Below are positions 1 through 5,503 of a DNA stretch of 5,655 nt, in pieces. Below the pieces are notes generated by a model. The model had not been told where the DNA came from. It worked only from the letters and a program-made list of their open reading frames with translations, and did not search any database. The translations under genes were made by a program, and so were the position numbers. Numbering within the stretch: the stretch's first letter is position 1; each line of letters starts with the position of its first letter. Origin of the DNA: Acidobacteriaceae bacterium (GTDB taxonomy: Bacteria; Acidobacteriota; Terriglobia; Terriglobales; SbA1); contig PMHI01000122.1 of assembly GCA_003156615.1 (NCBI GenBank), positions 3,348-9,002 on the forward strand, read 5' to 3'.

Positions 1-1322
1 AGCAGCAGGCTCTCCGTCAGCACCTGCCGCAGCACCCGCGCGCGCCCCGCCCCCAATGCCAGCCGCACGCTGATCTCCCGTTGCCGCGCCGCGGAGCGCG
101 CTAGCAGCAGGCTGGCAATGTTGGCGCAGGCCAGCAGCAGCACCAGCCCCACCACCGTCATCAATACCACGATCGGCTTGCCAAACATTTGCCTGGAAGC
201 AAAAAGCCCGCGGCTCCCATCGCTCAGAATCAGTCGCGGCACAGTATCTCCGGAGCTCGGCTTGATCGTTGCCTCGACCGCCGCTGACAGCGACACATCC
301 AGCGCCGCCTGCGCTTGCGCGTCCGGCACTCCAGGCTTCGCCCGTCCCATGATGTTCAACCACCACATCTCGGGGCTCGACTGGCCAATCAGCGAACCGC
401 CCTTTCCGCGCGGCTCCACCAGCGGCTGCGCGCTCATCGGGAAGAAAAGATCCGGTGCCGCCAACACATTCTTGGCCCCGGTAAATCCCCGCGGCGCAAC
501 GCCGATAATCGTCACCGGAACCATATTCACTTTGATCGTCTGTCCCAGCACGCCTGCGTTCCCGCCGTATGCTCGCTGCCAGAACGGCGCACTCAGCAGC
601 GCCACCGGAGCCGCCCCCACCGCGTCGTCCGATGCAACAATCGGCCGCCCCAGCTGCGGCCGCACGCGCAGCTGTTCAAAGTAATTGCCGCTCACCAGTT
701 CGCCCTGCACAATCTGCGCCGTGCCGCCCACCGTTGCATTCATCGTGCCCGTGTCTTTGAATGCAAACAGGTCTTCAAGCACGCGATTATCGCGCCGCAG
801 TTGTTCATACACCGGATACGAAAACGACGCTGCGCTGAGGCCGCTCAGACCATTGTCCGTGATTCCCCACACGTTGTTGATCGCCACATGCTTGTCGCCC
901 ACCCAATGCAGCAGCCGCAATTCGTCGGCCCGCGGCACGTCGAGCCGATCCAGCAGCAGCCGCTTGGCCACCGAAAATATCGTCGTATTCGCACCAATCG
1001 CCAGCGCCAGCGATGTCGCCGCAATCGCCGTGAACCCCGGACTCTTGCGCAGCACGCGGAGGCCGTAGCGGACATCTTGGAAGACAGTAGAGAAGGACAG
1101 AAACGTGCGCGATTCTCTATGGCGCTGTCGCAGCAATGTCGTGTTGCCGAACTGGCGGCGTGCGGCCGAATCGGCATCTTCTCGACCCATGCCCTGCCGA
1201 ATGAACTTCTCCGTCAACAGTTGAAGGTGAATCTGCATCTCATAGTCGAATTCGGATTCCGCCTTCTTCTGCCTGAAAAGACCGCTAACTCTCGACGCAA
1301 GTCGAAGGGTCCAGGAATTCAT
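1..1322 (-). CDS. ADOP-type MacB/FtsX-like ABC transporter permease, N-terminal half (3' end outside window)
   Basis: The frame is open without a stop for 440 codons from ATG at 1322 to the window edge. Residues about 1-75 form the prefix typical of acidobacterial duplicated orphan permeases, with an acidic EFDYEMQIHL stretch at 24-33 and ARRQFGN at 54-60. A first membrane helix follows at about 97-118 (FTAIAATSLALAIGANTTIF). A large extracytoplasmic MacB-type periplasmic core domain spans about 120-375. A second helix at about 383-408 (ends CANIASLLLARS) and the cytoplasmic REISVRLALGAGRARVLRQ segment mark the start of the first FtsX domain. Family members run about 800-900 residues with two FtsX modules, so roughly half is visible. 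An SD-like GGAAGGGGG lies 9 bases before the ATG, inside the PadR gene, and the two genes overlap as ATGA. The family is known to lack a fused ATPase, and none is adjacent here. The transported substrate is unknown. Confidence 0.93.
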   Translation of the reverse strand, partial: MNSWTLRLASRVSGLFRQKKAESEFDYEMQIHLQLLTEKFIRQGMGREDADSAARRQFGNTTLLRQRHRESRTFLSFSTVFQDVRYGLRVLRKSPGFTAIAATSLALAIGANTTIFSVAKRLLLDRLDVPRADELRLLHWVGDKHVAINNVWGITDNGLSGLSAASFSYPVYEQLRRDNRVLEDLFAFKDTGTMNATVGGTAQIVQGELVSGNYFEQLRVRPQLGRPIVASDDAVGAAPVALLSAPFWQRAYGGNAGVLGQTIKVNMVPVTIIGVAPRGFTGAKNVLAAPDLFFPMSAQPLVEPRGKGGSLIGQSSPEMWWLNIMGRAKPGVPDAQAQAALDVSLSAAVEATIKPSSGDTVPRLILSDGSRGLFASRQMFGKPIVVLMTVVGLVLLLACANIASLLLARSAARQREISVRLALGAGRARVLRQVLTESLL

Positions 1323-1669
1323 AGCTGTTTACCCCCTTCCAAACGCAAAACGCGACCGATGACGCCGGAAATTCGCTCCCAATTGTCCGTCTCGACTGCA
1401 AGTTGCTTTCGTCCCCGCCTGGTAATCGAGTAAAACCTGGCCTTACGGTTGTTCTCCGATGTTCCCCACTTCGAATCAATCCAGCCCTGCTGTTGCAGCC
1501 TCAGTAAAGAGGTGTATACAGTCCCCTCGTTCAGCGTCAAAACATCCTCACTCACCTGCTCGATGCGCCGTGCAATCCCGAATCCATGCAATGGACCCAG
1601 CGCGTGGAGCGTCTTCAGGATCATCAGATCCAGTGTTCCCTGCAACACTTCCGATTTATTGGTATTCAC
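1319..1669 (-). CDS. PadR-family transcriptional regulator (116 aa, GTG start)
   Basis: This is a winged-helix DNA-binding repressor of the PadR family, small-subfamily size. The opening LQGTLDLMILKTL (9-21), LGPLHGFGIARRI (24-36), the recognition-helix and wing region EGTVYTSLLRLQQQGWI (48-64), WGTSENNRKARFYSIT (68-83) and the C-terminal helix from RRGRKQL onward are all characteristic. Most relatives have proline after the tyrosine in the GxLYP motif; here it is threonine (VYTSL). The GTG at 1669 is preferred because AAAGGAG sits 5 bases upstream and the predicted promoter would start RNA close to 1687. An in-frame ATG at 1687 would add six residues (MAKGAT) but has no SD. The longer frame back to 1816 has no family similarity in its added part. 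The stop overlaps the permease start by 4 bases, implying coupled translation. In acidobacteria PadR genes often precede ADOP permeases, so this protein probably controls its own operon. Confidence 0.93.
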   Translation of the reverse strand: MNTNKSEVLQGTLDLMILKTLHALGPLHGFGIARRIEQVSEDVLTLNEGTVYTSLLRLQQQGWIDSKWGTSENNRKARFYSITRRGRKQLAVETDNWERISGVIGRVLRLEGGKQL

Positions 1670-1674
1670 TGTCG

Positions 1675-1681
1675 CTCCTTT
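1675..1681 (-). promoter_or_regulatory. Shine-Dalgarno site deciding the PadR start
   Basis: On the minus strand AAAGGAG is followed by a 5-base spacer (CGACA) and the GTG at 1669. No comparable purine-rich site stands before the alternative ATG at 1687, where the upstream bases are TATCTTCCTTGCA. This is the main reason to choose the GTG start. Confidence 0.7.
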
Positions 1682-1694
1682 GGCCATTGCAAGG

Positions 1695-1723
1695 AAGATA
1701 CCGCGACTCCTATGCAATGTCCA
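1695..1723 (-). promoter_or_regulatory. Candidate sigma-70 type promoter of padR-permease operon
   Basis: Reading the minus strand, TGGACA (1723-1718, five of six matches to TTGACA) is separated by exactly 17 bases from TATCTT (1700-1695, four of six matches to TATAAT). A start about 7 bases beyond the -10 would fall near 1688, giving a leader of about 20 bases that contains the AAAGGAG site. The -10 match is modest and acidobacterial promoters are poorly defined, so this is inference from spacing and position. Confidence 0.45.
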
Positions 1724-1735
1724 TATGAGATGTCC
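1717..1735. promoter_or_regulatory. Direct repeat ATGTCC/GGACAT, possible PadR operator
   Basis: ATGTCC occurs at 1717-1722 and again at 1730-1735, so the copies are 13 bp apart (GGACAT on the minus strand). The gene-proximal copy lies over the candidate -35 of the padR promoter. Repressor binding here would block transcription, which would fit the usual autorepression by PadR proteins. Known PadR operators are more often inverted ATGT/ACAT repeats, so assignment to PadR is tentative. Confidence 0.35.
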
Positions 1736-1848
1736 GATTGGCTGGTTTTGCGGCCGTGAAAGGATTGACTGGTACCCGCCATGCCACACACCAAGAAGGT
1801 TTACGTGCAGTGCCACGGCTCCAGTCGGTTGGTCGCCAATCCGGACAT
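1730..1848. repeat. Imperfect inverted repeat with about 92-bp spacer
   Basis: The left arm ATGTCCGATTGGC (1730-1742) is the reverse complement of the right arm GCCAATCCGGACAT (1835-1848) except for one extra base. A second, shorter complementary pair lies further inside (GGCCGTG near 1752-1758 and CACGGCT near 1814-1820), so the region could fold as an interrupted long hairpin. There is no coding sequence across it that resembles a known family. It could be a small palindromic element, a structured leader upstream of the padR promoter, or a coincidence built on the GGACAT repeats. Confidence 0.4.
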
Positions 1849-1963
1849 TACACCCGTTTTGGGGTAACTTCCGGATAGCCGGTGACCCGCCGAAATGCCG
1901 ATTCCTAGCACAGACTGCGTTGCTTCAAACAACCGCTCGAACGCGAATCAGACCACAGAATGC

Positions 1964-2215
1964 TCATCGATGCGAACAGCCCGGCCAGCAGCAAGGCCGC
2001 CGCTTCCCTTCTTTGAGCTGCGAGCACAGCCTTTTGACATGCTGCCGCCTTGTCTCATCTTTCTTGACGGAGATGGTCCAGCAGATCCACTCGTTGCGCG
2101 CGAGCGGCGTTATGTCTTCCCAGGCCGCCAGTGCCTTCGCGTCGGACGCGAGCGCCTTTCGGAGATCAGCCGGAAGATTATGTACGACTCCTCCGGAGAT
2201 TTGAACGGTCGTCAT
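1964..2215 (-). CDS. Small YdeI/OmpD-associated-family protein (83 aa)
   Basis: The sequence matches the helical YdeI/OmpD-associated (OmdA-type) domain, as I recall the family. It shows VHNLPADLRKALASD (11-25), LAAWEDITPLARNEWICW (29-46), an ISVKKDETRRQHVKRL stretch (48-63) and LKEGKRRPCCWPGCSHR (67-83). Larger members of about 190 residues carry an N-terminal DUF1905 domain. This one is a stand-alone version that looks complete, since it starts at the domain boundary and ends in a conserved-looking tail. The tail contains Cys75, Cys76, Cys80 and His82, which could bind a metal. The family has been linked to bacteriocin protection, but its molecular function is not established. The start is ATG at 2215 with only a weak GAG 8-10 bases upstream. 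It has 294 bases before padR's start and 288 after the hydrolase, so it is probably monocistronic. Confidence 0.82.
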   Translation of the reverse strand: MTTVQISGGVVHNLPADLRKALASDAKALAAWEDITPLARNEWICWTISVKKDETRRQHVKRLCSQLKEGKRRPCCWPGCSHR

Positions 2216-2256
2216 AGAGCCATCTCGCAGGCTAAAGGATCAAGCATCTGATACGA

Positions 2257-2267
2257 GAGTATTACTC
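2257..2267. promoter_or_regulatory. Short palindrome upstream of the YdeI-like gene
   Basis: GAGTA-T-TACTC is a perfect 5-bp inverted repeat around one central base, 41 bases before the ATG at 2215. Its location fits an operator, but the arms are short and no clear -35/-10 pair is visible next to it, so chance is a real possibility. Confidence 0.2.
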
Positions 2268-2311
2268 GGATTTCGGGACTATCGTCGGAAGTAATCGACA
2301 TTTTTTCTCGG

Positions 2312-2338
2312 GAAAGGGAGGACAGCGAAAGGGAGGAC
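2312..2338. repeat. Tandem 12-bp direct repeat GAAAGGGAGGAC
   Basis: GAAAGGGAGGAC occurs at 2312-2323 and again at 2327-2338 with the 3-base spacer AGC, giving a 15-bp period with no mismatch. The second copy runs directly into the hairpin at 2335-2372. The block lies in noncoding DNA and has purine/pyrimidine strand asymmetry (GA-rich on plus). Confidence 0.75.
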
Positions 2339-2372
2339 CAAACGGGATGTTTACCGCCAATCCGTTAGGTCC
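2335..2372. repeat. Imperfect hairpin, possible REP-like extragenic element
   Basis: The arms GGACCAAACGGGAT (2335-2348) and ATCCGTTAGGTCC (2360-2372) pair over 12 base pairs with one A/A mismatch and one bulged G, closing an 11-base loop. No T-run follows on either strand, so it does not look like an intrinsic terminator, although it sits about 130 bases past the stop of the hydrolase gene. Together with the adjacent direct repeat it resembles a repetitive extragenic palindrome. Copy number in the genome would settle this. Confidence 0.5.
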
Positions 2373-2503
2373 AACAGAGGTATTTTTCAGTCCGTCCCCG
2401 TTTCTCCCAGCAGGCGCTCTTGGAAGTGCTCTCCGAGCTGGTCTGTGAGTGAATCGGCGGTCATACCTCAGTCGAGGATCTTTCCTCTTGGCAACCGGTC
2501 CTC

Positions 2504-3874
2504 TTACTCCTTTTTCCCCGGCAAATCGTGCCCGTCTTGATGAAAGACGAGCCCCGTCACCTTGCCCGCGGAATCCTCCTCGAAGCTGATCTGCGCATCC
2601 ACCGCCTTCAGGAAAAACTCCGTGTTTGATTCGGGGAAGATGGGACAGGCCTTTTGCCCCGTCGCCTGTTCAGAAAGCTGATCACCGGCAAGCGTAATGG
2701 CAATGACAAAGTTCGGAGCGAGCTGATAATTCCCCACAAACTTCCCCAGCGCGCCCGCATCAAGGGCAATCTCTTTATGTTCCTGCGGGACCTCGTACTT
2801 CTGTCCGAAGAGGATGGCGGCCAGCGCGCGGCCGATCCCGTGCACATCAAGAGAGGTCACGTTGTCGAGCACAATTACGTAAGCGTCATTGTCCGGAAAC
2901 CAGCTATTGAGCGATGTGAACCCCTCCAATCCACCACCGTGCCAGATTACCTTGTGCCCGAATTCGGTCGAGATCATCCAGCCGAAGCCGTATTTGGGGC
3001 CGCCCGGTCCGTCCATGGCTACGTGTCCCGTCAGCATCTCATCCATCAGGTTTTTAGGGATAAGCTTACCCGCGTCCACTGCCTGATCCCATTTGTAAAC
3101 GTCGAGAACCGTCGAATACAGCGCGCCGGCGCTGAACGGCACCGACATGTTTACAAATCGCGCAGGCTCGTATCCGCTGGGAGAATATCTGTACCCTTGC
3201 GCATGATTCTTTGCCGTGGGATGACTTCTGTCGTAGCCGCTGTCCGTCATATCCAGTGGGCCGAAGATGTTTTTCTCGAGAAACTCCGCGTAACTCTCAC
3301 CCGAAACCCGTTCGATGATATAACCCAACACGTCGTAGCCTGAATTGCTGTAGCTGAACTTCGTGCCCGGCGCGAAATTCAGCGGCTTGTTCTCAAAGTC
3401 GGCCAGAAGTTGCGTCGGTGTAAGCTGCTCAGCCTCAATCGTCTGGTAGTTGGGAAACGAAGTGAGATTCGGAATGCCCGAAGTGTGCGTCAGCAGATTA
3501 TAAATCGTGATCGGGGCCCAGTCTTTGGGGCAGTCGGGCACATATTTGCACACCGGGTCCTGAATGTTCAGTTTGCTCTTGGCCTGCAGTTCCAGAATGG
3601 CCATGGCCGTGAACTCCTTGGTCACGGAGGCGATGCGAAACTTCGTGCCCGGGGCGTTCGGGATGCCGGCCTTCATGTCGGCCATCCCGTACCCCTGGCT
3701 AACGATGATCTCGCCGTGCTGCGCCACCAGGATCGACCCCATGAAATGGTCGACCTTTAAGGTGGCCTGCATGTACTGTTCAATCTTCGCCTGCGCGTCC
3801 TGCGCCACGGCAGCGGAACAAGCTGCGCCCAGCGCGAACGCGAAGAACAAGAGGCATGGCAGCGATTTTCTCAT
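2504..3874 (-). CDS. Exported serine hydrolase, beta-lactamase/class C (penicillin-binding-protein-like) family
   Basis: The 456-residue protein starts with a signal peptide (charged MRK, hydrophobic LLFFAFALGAAC, predicted cut after AVA at 24), so it acts in the periplasm or outside the cell. The beta-lactamase fold domain covers about 28-360. It carries the catalytic SxxK tetrad at Ser83-Val-Thr-Lys86, the YxN motif at Tyr175-Ser-Asn177, and His312-Gly-Gly in place of the KTG box, as in many esterase and peptidase members. The LLTHTSGIP stretch (127-135) is also typical. A C-terminal domain from about 365 to 456 (LGKFVGNYQL onward) resembles DUF3471-type tails. The family includes esterases, D-aminopeptidases and carboxypeptidases, so the name beta-lactamase should not be read as resistance. 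GGAG lies 7 bases before the ATG. Only 26 bases separate it from the permease gene upstream, so co-transcription with the ABC operon is likely. Confidence 0.94.
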   Translation of the reverse strand: MRKSLPCLLFFAFALGAACSAAVAQDAQAKIEQYMQATLKVDHFMGSILVAQHGEIIVSQGYGMADMKAGIPNAPGTKFRIASVTKEFTAMAILELQAKSKLNIQDPVCKYVPDCPKDWAPITIYNLLTHTSGIPNLTSFPNYQTIEAEQLTPTQLLADFENKPLNFAPGTKFSYSNSGYDVLGYIIERVSGESYAEFLEKNIFGPLDMTDSGYDRSHPTAKNHAQGYRYSPSGYEPARFVNMSVPFSAGALYSTVLDVYKWDQAVDAGKLIPKNLMDEMLTGHVAMDGPGGPKYGFGWMISTEFGHKVIWHGGGLEGFTSLNSWFPDNDAYVIVLDNVTSLDVHGIGRALAAILFGQKYEVPQEHKEIALDAGALGKFVGNYQLAPNFVIAITLAGDQLSEQATGQKACPIFPESNTEFFLKAVDAQISFEEDSAGKVTGLVFHQDGHDLPGKKE

Positions 3875-3900
3875 TTCCCCTCTCCACTACGCCTCCAGTG

Positions 3901-4608
3901 CTAGTACTCGCGTCTCTGCGCAATCTTCAGCGCCGCAAAGAATAAGATTGCGGACAGTCCAAGCGAAAACACCATCACATTCCACGGAATCGTGTGCGCA
4001 ACGATGGGTGAGCGTTCCCCTATACCATGAGCGATATCGGCAAAGGCAGGGAGCGAGAAGTGTGTACAGAGGAACCAGATCCCAGCTGAGGCAAGGATCG
4101 TGCCCCACAGCCGCCACTGATCGTCGAGCACTGTTCCCAGGAGAACCGACAGGAAGTAAATAGTTGAGCTGCAGGCGATAAGCGTTCCCACCTGTTCGAA
4201 CATCTGAATTGGTGTCACCACTCCCATCAGCAGCGGTATTGCCAGCCACATCCCGCAGCAGAGTACTCCAATCACTGCGGCTGTCTCTAACCATCCAATG
4301 CCAGCGCGCACGGCCAGCAAGCGCAATCGGCTGACAGGCATCGAGAGGGTGAAGAGAGTCGAGCCGTGCAGACCTTTCGAAGTCCGGAAAGGCGCCTGGG
4401 TCGCGATTCCTGCGCCGGCAAGGAATGCACAAATCATTACAGTGAAGAGCGGAATCACGTTGGACGCAAGCCCATCCGCAAGACCGCTCACGCTGCGCGC
4501 CGATGCGTGGGTGCCAGCTGAATGCATGTTATAGAGAGGCAGAGCCGTGAAGGCAAGCATGAACAAAAGCCGAAACCGGGTTTCCAACCATCCCTTGAGC
4601 CAAAGCAT
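3901..4608 (-). CDS. ABC-2 type transporter permease subunit (235 aa)
   Basis: This is an integral inner-membrane protein with about six hydrophobic segments, near 14-28, 52-70, 105-130, 140-160, 168-184 and 209-228. It is the membrane partner of the ATPase encoded just upstream. Between the second and third helices lies LFTLSMPVSRLRLLAVRAG (85-103), a cytoplasmic coupling-type segment seen in ABC-2 permeases of regulator/ATPase/permease operons. No signal peptide or nucleotide-binding motif is present. The ATG follows the ATPase stop with a single base between, and AGGAG lies 8 bases upstream inside the ATPase gene, so translation is coupled. The protein probably forms a homodimer or works with a second permease not seen here; one permease per operon argues for a homodimer. 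Substrate is unknown; export is more likely than import because no binding-protein gene is present. Confidence 0.88.
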   Translation of the reverse strand: MLWLKGWLETRFRLLFMLAFTALPLYNMHSAGTHASARSVSGLADGLASNVIPLFTVMICAFLAGAGIATQAPFRTSKGLHGSTLFTLSMPVSRLRLLAVRAGIGWLETAAVIGVLCCGMWLAIPLLMGVVTPIQMFEQVGTLIACSSTIYFLSVLLGTVLDDQWRLWGTILASAGIWFLCTHFSLPAFADIAHGIGERSPIVAHTIPWNVMVFSLGLSAILFFAALKIAQRREY

Positions 4609-4609
4609 C

Positions 4610-5503
4610 TCAGTTACTCCTCACATGTTCTAGAAAAATCTCTTTCAGCGTCACTGGAAACCGCTCCACGGTAGCTCCCGGTATGGATTGCGCCTGCTCG
4701 ACAATTGCATCGGCGTTGTGACTGCAGAGCATGGAGACAACCCGGCCCTCCTGGCGGATCGACTCAGCGCCTTCCGGCCAGCGTAGCGGCGGTCCCGCCC
4801 CACTCTCAAGGACCACGTGAACCCGCTGGTACCGTGCCTTCATGTCGTCCAGGCACCCCGACACCACCATCCTGCCCTGATCGACAATTCCGACATGGTC
4901 GGCGATCAACTCGACTTCTGAAAGTTGATGCGAAGAAAAGAAAATCGTGATCCCCGATGAACCTGTGATGGAAACCAATTCGCGCAGCACGTCCTCCGTC
5001 GCAGCAGGGTCCAGCCCATCGGTCGGCTCATCCAGAATCAGCAGCTCAGCCCCACGCGCGATCGCCAGCAGGAGCATCAGCTTCGACCGCATTCCTTTGG
5101 AGAGATCAGGAATCTTGCGGGCCTTTGGAAGTTCAAACATCTCCAGGTAGCGCTGCTCCAAATCGCGGCGCCAATTTGGAAAGAAGGGCCGCGTGAACCG
5201 TATGATCTGCTCCACCGTCATATAGGGATAAAGCTCCTTATCCTCTGTCACGAAGCCGATCCGGCTGCGGACTCCGGCGGCGCTGTCTGCGTCCGTGACT
5301 GGCACGCCAAATACGTGGGCGCTTCCGCTATCGGCTCGCAATAGACCCAGGAGTGTCTTGATGGTCGTTGTCTTGCCCGCGCCGTTGCGCCCGAGGAAGC
5401 CGAAGATGCTTCCAGCCGACACCTGGAGGTCGAGACCGCGCAGCGCCGGTTGGTCTCTAAACGACTTACACAGTTGATGAGTCTCTATGACAAAGTCGGT
5501 CAT
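4610..5503 (-). CDS. ABC transporter ATP-binding protein (297 aa)
   Basis: This is the cytoplasmic ATPase that powers the downstream permease. It has Walker A GRNGAGKT (38-45), signature LSKGM (134-138), Walker B LLILDEP (154-160), D-loop GLD (163-165) and switch histidine His192 in SSHQLSE. At the Q-loop position the sequence reads FVTEDKELYP (84-93), with Glu or Asp rather than the usual glutamine. I recall this as common in GntR-linked YtrB-like ATPases, so it is a variant and not a sign of inactivity. The C-terminal 85 residues (from about 213) form the extra domain of export-type ATPases such as the CcmA/YtrB group. The ATG at 5503 overlaps the stop of the preceding gene (ATGA). No strong SD is close, the nearest being GGAG about 16 bases upstream, so expression probably depends on coupling. 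Confidence 0.94.
   Translation of the reverse strand: MTDFVIETHQLCKSFRDQPALRGLDLQVSAGSIFGFLGRNGAGKTTTIKTLLGLLRADSGSAHVFGVPVTDADSAAGVRSRIGFVTEDKELYPYMTVEQIIRFTRPFFPNWRRDLEQRYLEMFELPKARKIPDLSKGMRSKLMLLLAIARGAELLILDEPTDGLDPAATEDVLRELVSITGSSGITIFFSSHQLSEVELIADHVGIVDQGRMVVSGCLDDMKARYQRVHVVLESGAGPPLRWPEGAESIRQEGRVVSMLCSHNADAIVEQAQSIPGATVERFPVTLKEIFLEHVRSN

Larger units (their letters stand above)
1688..1963. other. Intergenic region between the YdeI-like gene and padR
   Basis: These 276 bases hold the padR promoter candidate, the GGACAT direct repeat and the larger inverted repeat, listed separately. I see no U-tract terminator for the gene ending at 1964. Frames through it are short or lack an SD. 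Positions about 1870-1963 show nothing recognisable. Confidence 0.6.
2216..2503. other. Intergenic region between the serine hydrolase and the YdeI-like gene
   Basis: These 288 bases hold the direct repeat, the hairpin and the short palindrome listed separately. A small 5-bp hairpin (GAGGA-TCTT-TCCTC, 2474-2487) lies just past the hydrolase stop but has no following U-tract on the minus strand, so I do not call it a terminator. A 25-codon frame at 2387-2464 (minus) is not supported as a gene. Confidence 0.6.

Noticed and set aside
118..1433. Long plus-strand open frames opposite the permease and PadR genes
   Set aside because: They are antisense to clear family matches, their translations are low-complexity Arg/Ser/Pro-rich, and no SD precedes them. 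High G+C coding DNA commonly opens the opposite strand.
1670..1816. N-terminal extension of PadR to ATG at 1816
   Set aside because: The extra residues show no PadR similarity, cross the promoter candidate and repeat region, and have no SD.
1781..1867. Plus-strand 28-codon frame beginning MPHTKKVYVQCHG inside the inverted repeat
   Set aside because: It has no SD before the ATG and no recognisable family, and it is too short to separate from chance.
2387..2464. Minus-strand 25-codon frame beginning MTADSLTDQLGEHF after the hydrolase
   Set aside because: The only purine-rich bases upstream (GAGG) are one base from the ATG, no family is recognised, and it ends at the repeat region. It could be a gene remnant but cannot be supported.
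2377..2469. GAGGTAT (2377-2383) and ATACCTC (2463-2469) as terminal inverted repeats of a mini-element
   Set aside because: They are seven-base arms about 80 bases apart with no target-site duplication; such a match is expected by chance.
2474..2487. Small hairpin GAGGA-TCTT-TCCTC just past the hydrolase stop as a terminator
   Set aside because: The stem is only 5 bp and no U-tract follows on the transcribed strand.
2504..3874. Hydrolase as an antibiotic-resistance beta-lactamase
   Set aside because: The motifs (SxxK, YxN, HGG) and the extra C-terminal domain fit the broad serine hydrolase family; nothing specifically indicates AmpC-like beta-lactam hydrolysis.
3887..4432. 181-codon minus-strand frame overlapping the ABC permease
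   Set aside because: It is a shifted-frame shadow of the permease gene, whose frame has the expected helices, an SD and tight coupling to the ATPase.
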